Assembly: GCA_902778265.1 (NCBI GenBank)
Contig: CACYXI010000029.1
Location: 1 to 32,017, forward strand
Origin: an uncultured Bacteroidales bacterium
Lineage (GTDB): Bacteria > Bacteroidota > Bacteroidia > Bacteroidales > Bacteroidaceae
Direction of reading: 5' to 3'
DNA: 32,017 bases
Shown: positions 16,464-24,554 of the stretch, one piece after another
Layout of the letters: the number at the start of each line of letters is the position of its first letter
Numbering within the stretch: the first letter of the stretch is position 1
Notes under the pieces: generated by a model
Databases searched by the model: none
The model's input: the letters and a program-made list of their open reading frames with translations, nothing else
What the model was told of the DNA's origin: nothing
Position numbers and translations under genes: made by a program

Positions 16464-18035
16464 ATGGTGACAAACGGACATTTACTTTGGGTTGACGATG
16501 AGATTGAGCATCTCCGCGCCCATATCATCTTCCTTGAGAAGAAAGGCTACGATGTAGTAACGGTGAGCAATGGACTCGATGCCGTTGAGCAATGTCAGCA
16601 ACAGACATTCGATCTCGTCTTCCTCGACGAGATGATGCCTGGTATGTCAGGACTCGAAACTCTCCAGCGCATCAAGGACATACAGCCGCAGACTCCTGTC
16701 GTCATGGTTACAAAGAGCGAGGAGGAGGACATCATGGATCAGGCTATCGGCAAAAAGATTGCCGACTATCTCATCAAGCCTGTCAATCCGATGCAGATTC
16801 TCCTCTCCCTGAAGAAGAATATACACAGCCGCGAGATTGTCACCGAAGTGACACAGACCGGCTATCAGCAGAACTTCCAGAACATATCAATGAAGATTTC
16901 CGATTGCCGTAGTATCGACGATTGGAAAGAGGTGTATAAGCTCCTCGTACGATGGGAGCTCGAACTCTCTGCCACTCAGTCGTCAATGACGGAGATGCTA
17001 AAGATGCAGAAGGAAGAGGCTAATCTCGGTTTCGCAAAGTTCATCAAGAAGAACTATATGGATTGGGTGGCACCTAACCAACACCTAACACCCAACACCC
17101 AACATCCCCTCATGTCTCCCGACATATTCAAGACCAAGGTATTCCCACTTCTCGACAAGGGCGAAAAGGTATTCCTCATCGTTATTGATAACTTCCGTTT
17201 CGACCAATGGCGTGTGCTTGCAGAGGAGATTGGCGATATGTTCGACATAGAGGAAGACCTATACACCAGCATTCTGCCAACCGCAACGCAGTATGCGCGT
17301 AATGCCATCTTTAGCGGACTCATGCCACAGCAGATAGCCAAGATGTTCCCTGACCTGTGGGTTGACGAGGATGAGGACGAGGGCAAGAACCTCAACGAGG
17401 CTCCGCTTATCAAGACTCAGATAGAACGCTATCGTCGTCACGACACGTTCTCTTATCATAAGATAAACGACTCCAACGGTGGCGACAAACTCATGCAGCA
17501 GTTCAAGTCGCTTCAGCAGAACGACCTCAACGTGGTGGTTATCAATTTCATTGATATGCTATCCCACGCACGTACAGAGTCGAAGATGGTGCGCGAGCTT
17601 GCAAGCAATGAGAGCGCATACCGCAGCATCTCCCTGAGTTGGTTCAAGCACTCTGTGCTCTCCGAACTCTTCACCGCCCTCGCCCAGACCGACTACCGTG
17701 TCATCCTCACTACCGACCACGGTAGCATACGTGCCGACCGTCCTGTGAAGATTGTAGGCGACCGTAACACCAACACCAACCTGCGCTATAAGCTCGGCAA
17801 GAATCTGTCATACAACAGTAAGGATCTCTTCGTCATCAAGGAGCCGCAGAAAGCGCAACTCCCTGCCCCGAACCTCTCCACGAGCTATGTGTTCGCCACT
17901 GGCAACGACTTCTTTGCCTACCCGAACAACTACAACTACTACGTGCAGTATTATAAGGACACCTTCCAGCACGGCGGTATCTCTATGGAGGAAATGCTCA
18001 TCCCACTCATCACGATGAAGGGGAGGAAGAAGTAA
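16464..18035 (+). CDS. porX: PorX-type response regulator with PglZ phosphatase domain
   Basis: 523 aa. Residues 1-125 form a receiver domain with acidic residues D11/D12, phosphoacceptor Asp55 in VFLDEMMPG and Lys105 in YLIKP. A helical linker (about 130-220) precedes a PglZ-type alkaline phosphatase superfamily domain: VIDNFRFDQW (D242), LPTATQYARNAIFSG, FIDMLSHART, LTTDHGS and FQHGGISMEEMLIPL. This is the architecture of PorX, which in Porphyromonas controls type IX secretion genes with PorY; PorX homologues also occur in Bacteroidetes without a full type IX system. Adjacent genes are the PorW/SprE-like lipoprotein upstream and tsaE downstream. Residues 203-217 (APNQHLTPNTQHPLM) replace a short linker and are encoded by interspersed-repeat DNA. 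Confidence 0.9.
   Translation: MVTNGHLLWVDDEIEHLRAHIIFLEKKGYDVVTVSNGLDAVEQCQQQTFDLVFLDEMMPGMSGLETLQRIKDIQPQTPVVMVTKSEEEDIMDQAIGKKIADYLIKPVNPMQILLSLKKNIHSREIVTEVTQTGYQQNFQNISMKISDCRSIDDWKEVYKLLVRWELELSATQSSMTEMLKMQKEEANLGFAKFIKKNYMDWVAPNQHLTPNTQHPLMSPDIFKTKVFPLLDKGEKVFLIVIDNFRFDQWRVLAEEIGDMFDIEEDLYTSILPTATQYARNAIFSGLMPQQIAKMFPDLWVDEDEDEGKNLNEAPLIKTQIERYRRHDTFSYHKINDSNGGDKLMQQFKSLQQNDLNVVVINFIDMLSHARTESKMVRELASNESAYRSISLSWFKHSVLSELFTALAQTDYRVILTTDHGSIRADRPVKIVGDRNTNTNLRYKLGKNLSYNSKDLFVIKEPQKAQLPAPNLSTSYVFATGNDFFAYPNNYNYYVQYYKDTFQHGGISMEEMLIPLITMKGRKK
17070..17114. repeat. CACCCAACACC-word insertion inside porX
   Basis: An array of ACCTAACACCCAACACCCAA-type words lies in frame between the receiver/linker part and the phosphatase domain. 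Similar words occur in the TonB receptor linker (5480-5525) and in aroA (11835-11860). Confidence 0.65.
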
Positions 18036-18044
18036 ACCTTATTT

Positions 18045-18190
18045 ACAATTTACAGATTTACTATTTACAATTTATGTACTATTTTGGTTGATGTACTATT
18101 TATCGTCAGTCCAAAAGTCGAATGGTAAATAGTAAATATAAAAGAATAGTAAATAAACAGTAAATAGTAATTAGCTAAATAGTAAATACT
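18045..18190. repeat. Hairpin array of ATTTACTATTT/AAATAGTAAAT words
   Basis: The left half carries ATTTACTATTT-type words and the right half their complements (four or more AATAGTAAAT). It is the same family as 8871-9085 and fills the porX-tsaE gap. No clear promoter is visible inside. Confidence 0.75.
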
Positions 18191-18194
18191 GATT

Positions 18195-18611
18195 ATGGAA
18201 ATAAGAATAGATAATCTCGCACACATAAATGAGGCAGCCAAACAATTCGTGGCTGCTATGGGCGACAACACCATCTTTGCCTTCTACGGCCACATGGGCG
18301 CAGGCAAGACAACATTCATCAAGGCAATATGTGAGGAACTGGGTGTTAAGGACGTCATCACCTCCCCAACCTTTGCCATCGTAAACGAATACACCGACGG
18401 ACAGGGCGAGCCTGTCTATCACTTCGACTTCTATCGCATTAAGAAGCAGGAAGAGGTCTATGACATCGGTTTCGAGGACTATGTAGAGTCAGGCTCAGTC
18501 TGTCTCATGGAATGGCCTGAACTCATTGAGGACATACTACCAGCCGACACGGTTAAGGTCTCTATCACCGAGCAGCCAGACGGCACCCGCCTCGTGGAGT
18601 TCATTGATTAA
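18195..18611 (+). CDS. tsaE: tRNA threonylcarbamoyladenosine biosynthesis ATPase TsaE
   Basis: 138 aa, normal length for the family. The P-loop GHMGAGKTT is at residues 32-40, followed by [11 protein letters not shown] and YHFDFYRI (Asp79), hallmarks of TsaE, and by the acidic CLMEWPE segment. TsaE is the ATPase that works with TsaB and TsaD in making t6A37 on ANN-decoding tRNAs in the cytosol. It follows porX in the same direction, an arrangement common in Bacteroidetes, although a 159-nt repeat array separates them here. A perfect 15-bp hairpin directly follows the stop codon. Confidence 0.94.
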   Translation: MEIRIDNLAHINEAAKQFVAAMGDNTIFAFYGHMGAGKTTFIKAICEELGVKDVITSPTFAIVNEYTDGQGEPVYHFDFYRIKKQEEVYDIGFEDYVESGSVCLMEWPELIEDILPADTVKVSITEQPDGTRLVEFID

Positions 18612-18614
18612 GCA

Positions 18615-18655
18615 ATTAAGGGATTAAACACTATTTGTGCGTTTAATCCCTTAAT
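18615..18655. terminator. Perfect 15-bp stem-loop after tsaE
   Basis: ATTAAGGGATTAAAC (18615-18629) and its exact complement (18641-18655) enclose an 11-nt loop, 3 nt after the tsaE stop. There is no clear T-run on either side. It lies between convergent genes (tsaE and the Rpn nuclease) and probably ends both transcripts. Confidence 0.6.
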
Positions 18656-18726
18656 CTATCAACCCAACTTTGCCATTCATTGTTCATTTGTTAGTTTACA
18701 AATTTATTGGTAAACTCTAAACAATA

Positions 18727-19653
18727 TCACAATCTGTTAATTTCCTCTTCAGACAATCCTGTCATCTTTACTATCAGAGAAATAGAAAGACCTTCCTTCT
18801 TCATGTTTTGAGCGATTTGGATCATACTCTCTCGTCGACCTTCCTCTCGACCTTCCTCTCGACCTTCTTTTCGACCTTCTTTTCGACCTTCTATCAAGCC
18901 TTCCTCACGACCTTCTTCCCTACCTTCCTCTCGACCAGTCTTGATGACACTACGCTGATAGCGAAGATTTTCCATCATGCGATGATAGTCTTTCTTTTCC
19001 TCGTCTGACAGAGAATCTACACGAAGACGTTCACGAGCCTCTGGAAGTCCAGGGGCATTGAAGGTAATAGGTATCTCGCTTGTCTTTAAGAAACTAATCC
19101 ATTCGTCAAGAGGAGTGGTAGCTAACTTGTCAAACTTATCCACACGAAGCAGATAATACTCAGGAAAAACGTCTGATGGCATATCACATCCAAATGCTTT
19201 ACGCTGAGCAGCAGACAATTTAAGAATATCATTCTCATCGTGCATACTTACAAACTGGGTTGTACCACGATAAGCGTAGTCGTCACCCTGACCAAGAGAG
19301 AAATAGACAATATTGATGGAATAAACCTTACGAATCTTTTCATACGGCTCACCCTCTTTGAGATATTCCGACAAAACCTTTGATGTACCATACGCCATGC
19401 GATGGAAATAATCAAGTTCTCGGTTGTTCTGTATCTCAAAAATCATCAGCTCACCTTTCTCATCCTCTGCAAGGATATCCACACGGTTAAACTTGTCGCT
19501 CTCCGTTTCCTTGTTGCCTTCGCTCTCCAAAAGTGATTTGATGCGAATCTGTCTGCCAAGCAAAACGGTAAGCAATCCCTCAACAATGCAGTAATCTGCC
19601 TTGTTGCGAAGTATGCGTTTAATAGCCCAGTCAAAACGTATGAGATCAGCCAT
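18727..19653 (-). CDS. Rpn family recombination-promoting nuclease / PD-(D/E)XK transposase-like protein
   Basis: 308 aa. Residues about 1-240 fit the PDDEXK_2/Rpn family: FDWAIKRILRNK at the N-terminus and the nuclease motif NRVDILAEDEKGELMIFEIQ (D...ExQ), then YGTSKVLSEYL. The C-terminus holds the typical charged repeat GREEGREEG...GRKEGRKEG and a final helical MTGLSEEEINRL. Rpn proteins are DNA endonucleases that stimulate RecA-independent recombination and are found in many copies in Bacteroidetes genomes; newer work also links some to phage defence. It has its own consensus promoter and no partner gene, and no inverted repeats bound it like an insertion sequence. Confidence 0.9.
   Translation of the reverse strand: MADLIRFDWAIKRILRNKADYCIVEGLLTVLLGRQIRIKSLLESEGNKETESDKFNRVDILAEDEKGELMIFEIQNNRELDYFHRMAYGTSKVLSEYLKEGEPYEKIRKVYSINIVYFSLGQGDDYAYRGTTQFVSMHDENDILKLSAAQRKAFGCDMPSDVFPEYYLLRVDKFDKLATTPLDEWISFLKTSEIPITFNAPGLPEARERLRVDSLSDEEKKDYHRMMENLRYQRSVIKTGREEGREEGREEGLIEGRKEGRKEGREEGREEGRRESMIQIAQNMKKEGLSISLIVKMTGLSEEEINRL
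18835..18936 (-). repeat. 12-bp tandem repeats in the Rpn gene
   Basis: About eight 12-bp units of the TCGACCTTCCTC type (plus strand) encode the REEG/RKEG repeats. Such arrays in Rpn genes vary in length between alleles; a change by whole units keeps the frame. Confidence 0.8.
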
Positions 19654-19728
19654 GATAACTCCTTTCTTTTAATTGATGATGTCAGTCAGCCCCAAAAGGC
19701 TGGTGCACGGTCTTCGATTCTTCAAGTG

Positions 19729-19760
19729 CAAAGATACAAACTTTTTCTCATTATTCCAAA
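19729..19760 (-). promoter_or_regulatory. Bacteroidetes-type promoter for the Rpn gene
   Basis: On the minus strand TTTG (19760-19757), a 20-nt spacer and TATCTTTG (19736-19729) fit the consensus. The predicted leader is about 70 nt to the ATG at 19653. The rest of the gap to 19909 shows no gene; a short TTCGCTTCTGGTTCGCTT stretch at about 19891-19908 recalls the modules at 10829 and 25437. Confidence 0.7.
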
Positions 19761-19909
19761 AAAGCAAAGGAATTTTCAATAAAAGAGTTAGATTCATGCT
19801 CAAAATCCTGTTTTTCTAAATGTAAAAGTGAGCACACGATTCAAAGTTTGTAGTGTCGTCGTTGATCCTGCGTTAAAGCTACGTTCTACCTTCGCTTCTG
19901 GTTCGCTTG

Positions 19910-20644
19910 TCATCTACTTAGGAATCTCGTACTCAGATACTTTTGGAAAGCATCTTTGTAGAGGTCGCCAATGGGGAGGTAGGTATCTGCATCCATAATG
20001 ACACGATTCTTGTTCACTTCTTGAATCTTAGTGAGGTTAATGATATACGAGCGGTGGATGCGCATGAAATAGTTTGGCAGATATTCCTCCATCTTCTTCA
20101 TCGACAGGAGGGTGACGATAGGTTTCGGCTGACCTACGAGCCATACCTTCAGATACTCGCTCATTGCCTCCACATAGCGAATATCCGAAATGTTCACGTT
20201 GACAATACGGTTATCTGTCTTGAGAAAAAGCGTTTCCGTTTCCACTCCAACTTCCTCTCTATGGGAGACTGCAGAAGGTGAGGTCATTCCCTTTCTTTCA
20301 CACAATCGCTGAACCGCCCTCTGAAACTCCTGCATCCCAAATGGCTTTAGAAGATAGTCCACGGCATTCACACGAAAGCCCTCTACCGCATACTCTGAGT
20401 AGGCTGTAGTAAAGACAACAAGTGGCGGCACAACAAGCGATTTTACGAAATCCATACCATTGAGATCGGGCATGTTAATGTCACAGAAAATAGCATCTAC
20501 GGTATCGTTCTCCAAGAACGTGCGAGCCTCCAACGCACTCTGACACTGGGCTGCAAGTTCAAGGAACGGCACCTTACTAATATAAGCCACAAGCTGCTTG
20601 AGAGCAAGCGGTTCATCATCTATGGCGAGACAACGTAAAGTCAT
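19910..20644 (-). CDS. LytTR family response regulator
   Basis: 244 aa. The receiver domain (1-118) has acidic D9/D10, phosphoacceptor Asp55 in FCDINMPDLNG, TTAYSEYA and Lys100 in YLLKPF. The C-terminal LytTR DNA-binding domain (about 136-244) has LFLKTDNRIVNVNISDIRYVEA and the family signature FMRIHRSYIINL (193-204). It is the output partner of the LytS-like kinase encoded 74 nt upstream on the same strand. The two form a typical Bacteroidetes LytS/LytTR pair; its target genes are not shown by the sequence, but the secreted-protein genes at 22097-24366 lie directly upstream in the same direction. Confidence 0.94.
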   Translation of the reverse strand: MTLRCLAIDDEPLALKQLVAYISKVPFLELAAQCQSALEARTFLENDTVDAIFCDINMPDLNGMDFVKSLVVPPLVVFTTAYSEYAVEGFRVNAVDYLLKPFGMQEFQRAVQRLCERKGMTSPSAVSHREEVGVETETLFLKTDNRIVNVNISDIRYVEAMSEYLKVWLVGQPKPIVTLLSMKKMEEYLPNYFMRIHRSYIINLTKIQEVNKNRVIMDADTYLPIGDLYKDAFQKYLSTRFLSR

Positions 20645-20718
20645 TTACAATTTACTATTTAGCTATGTACTATTTATAAAACCACAATCACCAAACTCTA
20701 ACCTCTAAACCCTAACCT

Positions 20719-21885
20719 CTAAACAAGCGGGAGGTATAGCTCTACATGATAGGCATCAGGCTTGTCCTTTATGCTCAGCCTGTATTTTTCACCATAAATC
20801 AAATCAAGACGCCTGCGAACATTGGCAAGCCCTACCCCACCCTTTTCCTCATTAGGTCGGTCGGCCTTGGAGTTATGGCAACTGAAACGCAACGTCTCGT
20901 TCTCTACCATAACAGTCACTTCTATAAACGACTCACGCTGATAGCTAACACCATGCTTGAAGGCATTCTCTATAAAGGTGATGAGAACAAGCGGTGGAAT
21001 CTGCCGTTCTGGCGTTTCCTGTGGAAGATTAAGCGTAATCCTTACCCTCTCCGTATAGCGCAACTGCATCAAAGTGACATAGTGCCTGATGAAATCAAGC
21101 TCACGCGATAGCGGTACACTCTGTTTGTTACCTTCATAGAGCACGAAACGCATCATCTTCGACAGTTCAACAATCATTTCCTGTGCCTTTACCGGGTCGA
21201 ATTCCACCAAGGCATGGATATTGTTGAGCGTGTTCATGAAGAAATGCGGATTAATCTGATAACGAAGGTATTCCAACTGCTGTTCCAGATTCTGCTTCTC
21301 CAATTCCACAAGTCGCTTCCTATCGTCACGACTGCGGATATAGTTTTTAATGCCAAGATTAGCCGCGAACATAAGTATCAGCAGCACGATAGCCAAAATC
21401 TCACGCTCACCGAAAAACACGATAGGAGGCGGTGCATCATGCCCCTCCCAATCTCCATTAAACGGAGGCTTTGCATCGCCCTTAAACGGAGGTCGGAAAT
21501 GTCTGAACGGTGGTTTTCTACCTTCTCTATCCCCAGCTTTTGTAGAAGGTGGTGGCAATGGTCTCTCCATCGGTGGTTTATGCTCAACCCTCTCTGGACG
21601 GCAATTGTATTTATAAACCATGAATGCCACAAGGATAGCCGTCACACTTACGAAATACGTTATGCGTTTATGCTTGTGTACAAGCAGTGGTGCCAACAGG
21701 AAATTATGCACAAGAAACAGCAACAGATAGACAGCGAAATGCCTCCACACGATAAGCACCTCCGTCCAGTTGAACCCTATGTGCGTGTCGCTGACCGTCC
21801 GCACATACAAACTCAGCAATGGAACTGCAAATAGCAAGCCCCACACCGCCAAGTATATTATGTTCTCAAGTCGTGACTGTTTCAT
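20719..21885 (-). CDS. LytS-like sensor histidine kinase (His_kinase/HATPase)
   Basis: 388 aa from ATG 21885; a longer frame to 21984 exists but its extra residues do not fit the family start MKQSRLENIIYLAVWGLLF. Three membrane helices fall in residues 10-92 and a fourth at about 162-178. The His_kinase domain has LRYQINPHFFMNTLNNIHAL with His214, and the ATPase domain has FIENAFKHG (Asn307) and GGVGLANVRRRL (349-360). It autophosphorylates and passes phosphate to the LytTR regulator downstream. A 45-residue proline-rich loop between helices 3 and 4 (about 103-153, PPFRHFRPPFKGD and PPFNGDWEG) is unusual for this family and resembles translated interspersed repeat. Confidence 0.92.
   Translation of the reverse strand: MKQSRLENIIYLAVWGLLFAVPLLSLYVRTVSDTHIGFNWTEVLIVWRHFAVYLLLFLVHNFLLAPLLVHKHKRITYFVSVTAILVAFMVYKYNCRPERVEHKPPMERPLPPPSTKAGDREGRKPPFRHFRPPFKGDAKPPFNGDWEGHDAPPPIVFFGEREILAIVLLILMFAANLGIKNYIRSRDDRKRLVELEKQNLEQQLEYLRYQINPHFFMNTLNNIHALVEFDPVKAQEMIVELSKMMRFVLYEGNKQSVPLSRELDFIRHYVTLMQLRYTERVRITLNLPQETPERQIPPLVLITFIENAFKHGVSYQRESFIEVTVMVENETLRFSCHNSKADRPNEEKGGVGLANVRRRLDLIYGEKYRLSIKDKPDAYHVELYLPLV
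21426..21558. repeat. Possible repeat-derived segment inside the LytS-like kinase
   Basis: CTCCATTAAACGGAGG and CCCTTAAACGGAGG units here resemble the CCTCCCATAAAGGGAGGGG core of the palindromic repeats at 12394 and 12730. They encode the proline-rich loop of the kinase. The similarity is weaker than for the other coding copies and is judged by eye. Confidence 0.4.
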
Positions 21886-21953
21886 ATAGGATCTTATTAA
21901 CATATTAATAACGTGATATAAAAAAGAATATTGAGATGAATAAGTGAATAATG

Positions 21954-22076
21954 AAAAAATAAAAAGTAAAAAGTGGCCAATCACCTCCCATTAACCCTAA
22001 AGATAACCAAACATTTTACATTCCCCCTTTACAATTTCTTAAGGTGATTTGGCACTTTTTACTTTTTTATTTTTTA
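21954..22076. repeat. Hairpin of AAAAAGTAAAAAGT words
   Basis: Left arm 21954-21986 (ending AAAAAGTGGCCAATCACC) pairs with right arm about 22042-22076 (GGTGATTTGGCACTTTTT onward) over ~33 bp with few mismatches. It lies between the Cthe_2159-like gene and the kinase and may end the former's transcript. Confidence 0.75.
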
Positions 22077-22096
22077 CTTTTTAATTTCTTCTCCAT

Positions 22097-23983
22097 TCAT
22101 CGTCCTGCATAGCTTGTAGCAGCCTTGCATGATGTTGAAGTTGAACCGATTGTGACGGTATATGTAGAACCAGATGTCAGTCCTGGGCAACTGAGAACAT
22201 AGCTAAAGCTTCCGTTACTATGATTGCCTCCAAAGCCACCAGGACCTCCGCCAAAGCCTCCGAATCCGCCGCCAGGACCACCGCCTCCGAAGCCACCACT
22301 TGAAGGTGAATAGCCATCAGGAATAGTGAATGTAGCCAGAGTCGTAGAGCCGTTCTTAATGCTTACCTCTGTGCCAGCCGTTGCCGCGCCAGAAGTTGAG
22401 AGCACGCACTGCGAACCGTTTGTTGAGGTCACGGTATTATTGCCACCACCAATGCCAAGCACTGTGCCACCTGTTATATATAGTCGGTATCGCTCAGCCG
22501 CATCAAGTCCGCATTCTGGCTGTCCTGCTCCACACGCAATGATAGTACCACCCGAGATAAACATATTGCCATTGGTATCAATACCGTCATTGCCATTGCT
22601 CACGCCTATCACAGTACCGCCTTCCAGATACATGTGGCTTGACGCATTGATAGCATCATCCGCAGAACTAAAGGCATATACATAGCCGTCTGTGATAGTC
22701 ATCTCGCCCTTTGTCTCGATAGCCTCATGACCGCTTACAGTAGCCTTAATCGTACCGCCGCTTATAGTCATGTCGCCATCGCTTTTGATAGCCTTTGGTT
22801 GGGTATCAGCATTGCCGTATTTATATGTGCCGCCTGTAGTTGTGGCTTCTATCACACCGCCTGTAACGTTGAGCTTACCGTCAACTTTGATACACTTACC
22901 GCCCGAACCTGTTGATTTCAGCGTGAGAGTACCACCGTTGATAGTCATATTGCCATCAGCATTCAATCCTGCACATCCCTTCGCATCCTTATCGTCTGTA
23001 TCGTAAGTACCATTGCCTGTGGTCGTTACATTGACAATGCCGTCGGTTACACGAATATCACCATCAGCCTTTATGCCCTTTGAGGCAGCAGCCGTAGTGG
23101 TAATAGTCAGAGTACCGCCCTCGATATACACATTTCCGCTATCCTCATCATCATGATCGGCAGTCTCGCCAGTAGAGGTAGTGCCGCCAAGGTCAAATTG
23201 CATGCCATCATCGCCTACACCGCTAATAGTCACCACGCCGCTCTTCATCTGCATATACTCCTCGCAACTGATACCGTCGCCAACAGCAGAAGTAATATTC
23301 AGCGTCAGGTTCTTTATTGATACATAGGAAGCACTCTTTATTGCGTGCTTTGTATTGCCCGTCACATTCAGCATACCGCCACCCTGCAACTGTATCTGTC
23401 CCTTACTGTAAATACATGCTTTCTGCGAACCGTTAGCACCATCAGCCAACGTATTCACCGTACCCTTCTTCGCGCTTATCTGTATGCGCTTTGAGTTAGT
23501 GATATTGATAGCCGCACCACTTGGGTTAGTCATCGTAACACCTGCCAACGACACCGTGCATTTATAAGAACCAGATAGCGACAGAGAGCCGTCTGCGGTC
23601 GTACCACTCAACTGATACGTTATCTCATCATCATCCACAGCAGAGGTATTGCTCTGCGCGATTGTGACGTGTGAACCATTAATAGTAGGCGTAACATACT
23701 GTGCCACGTTGCCAGGCACATAGACCTTTGCCGATGTCGTGCCATATTCCACCGTCACGCAGTTGTTGGTGACGTCATCATTATTCACCGTCATAGCGTC
23801 AACATCGTTGAGTGCATAGGTCTTGCCCATTATGGTTAGCTTCGTGCCGTCAGTATAGGTCATTTCGCCTGTCTGAGAGGCAGGATATTGATAGATAACA
23901 TTTCCCACCTTGACATTCAGCGTCTGTCCCGTAGCCACTATCGTCAGCACGAGAGCAGAAATGAGTGCAAATATCTTTTTCAT
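22097..23983 (-). CDS. Secreted beta-helix protein, Cthe_2159/DUF4353 (carbohydrate-binding) family
   Basis: 628 aa. Signal peptide about 1-19 (MKKIFALISALVLTIVATG). An N-terminal region of about 20-75 (VGNVIYQYPASQTGEMTYTD...LNDVDAMTV) resembles that of the small gene upstream. Residues about 110-550 are a right-handed beta-helix made of turns such as GDMTISGGTIKATVSGHEAI and GNMFISGGTIIACG, matching the Cthe_2159 family, whose founding member binds cellulose and polygalacturonate. A glycine/phenylalanine-rich low-complexity stretch (GGFGGGGPGGGFGGFGGG) lies near 562-595, before a short beta-rich C-terminus. Its start overlaps the upstream stop as ATGA, so the two are translationally coupled. 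It has no type IX sorting signal of its own. Confidence 0.88.
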   Translation of the reverse strand: MKKIFALISALVLTIVATGQTLNVKVGNVIYQYPASQTGEMTYTDGTKLTIMGKTYALNDVDAMTVNNDDVTNNCVTVEYGTTSAKVYVPGNVAQYVTPTINGSHVTIAQSNTSAVDDDEITYQLSGTTADGSLSLSGSYKCTVSLAGVTMTNPSGAAINITNSKRIQISAKKGTVNTLADGANGSQKACIYSKGQIQLQGGGMLNVTGNTKHAIKSASYVSIKNLTLNITSAVGDGISCEEYMQMKSGVVTISGVGDDGMQFDLGGTTSTGETADHDDEDSGNVYIEGGTLTITTTAAASKGIKADGDIRVTDGIVNVTTTGNGTYDTDDKDAKGCAGLNADGNMTINGGTLTLKSTGSGGKCIKVDGKLNVTGGVIEATTTGGTYKYGNADTQPKAIKSDGDMTISGGTIKATVSGHEAIETKGEMTITDGYVYAFSSADDAINASSHMYLEGGTVIGVSNGNDGIDTNGNMFISGGTIIACGAGQPECGLDAAERYRLYITGGTVLGIGGGNNTVTSTNGSQCVLSTSGAATAGTEVSIKNGSTTLATFTIPDGYSPSSGGFGGGGPGGGFGGFGGGPGGFGGNHSNGSFSYVLSCPGLTSGSTYTVTIGSTSTSCKAATSYAGR

Positions 23984-24366
23984 CTTACTACAATCTTACA
24001 GGTTTTATCCTTTGTCTTTACAATATACACCCCACGAGGCAACTGACTGTCAGTCATTTTCCGTCCGTTGAGGTCATAGATCTCGGTGTTATCCTTCTGC
24101 AACTCGTCAACCGACAACTCACTAATTGCGTTGGTCACGCTGCTTGTCTCGTCGGTAACAGAGAAATACATCTTTGAGAGGTTTGAGATTGGAAACGTCT
24201 GCGAACCGACCTTCAGCGTGGTTCCGCTGAAGGTCAGTGTCAGTGATTCGACGGCGACAGAAGCCTTAGCCCCATCCGTCATTTCGAATGTCAGATAAGG
24301 ATAGGTTTCAGCCTTAGTCGGTAATGTCCATGCCAGTATCATGGCAGCAAATAATAATTTCTTCAT
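23980..24366 (-). CDS. Small secreted protein with type IX-like C-terminal sorting domain
   Basis: 128 aa from ATG 24366, chosen because it starts a clean signal peptide (MKKLLFAAMILAWTLPTKA); the longer frame to 24420 includes promoter sequence. Residues 22-70 share a pattern with the N-terminus of the downstream Cthe_2159-like protein (FEMTDG, then LKVGSQTFPISNLSKMYFS). The C-terminal part, TEIYDLNGRKM followed by LPRGVYIVKTKDKTCKIVV, matches a type A type IX secretion sorting domain. So the protein is mainly a leader, a small beta module and a sorting tail. Translational coupling (ATGA) to the next gene suggests the two products act together at the surface; this is inference. Confidence 0.78.
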   Translation of the reverse strand: MKKLLFAAMILAWTLPTKAETYPYLTFEMTDGAKASVAVESLTLTFSGTTLKVGSQTFPISNLSKMYFSVTDETSSVTNAISELSVDELQKDNTEIYDLNGRKMTDSQLPRGVYIVKTKDKTCKIVVR

Positions 24367-24402
24367 AAACTTATCTAAAAATGCGATTAATATTTTCTGT
24401 TG

Positions 24403-24410
24403 CAAAAATA
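24403..24410 (-). promoter_or_regulatory. Candidate -7 box for the coupled secreted-protein genes
   Basis: TATTTTTG on the minus strand fits TAnnTTTG and lies 37 nt upstream of ATG 24366. No good TTTG is seen at the -33 position, so support is moderate. Confidence 0.45.
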
Positions 24411-24554
24411 CATAATTCACACCATATCAGGAAAAATATTCAGCGAAAAGCAAGATTTATTCAGCGAAAAGACAATCATAGGAAAGAAAATCCACCTGTA
24501 AGATCAAGAAATAAAAAGAATAAAAAAAATAAATGATTATCTGCAATTACGTGA

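Noticed and set aside
18727-19653. Complete insertion sequence around the Rpn gene
   Set aside because: No terminal inverted repeats or target duplication were found around the gene, and it has its own ordinary promoter.
20690-20720. Telomere-like CCTAACCTCTAAA words
   Set aside because: Only about two imperfect units; likely simple sequence of the same kind as other gaps.
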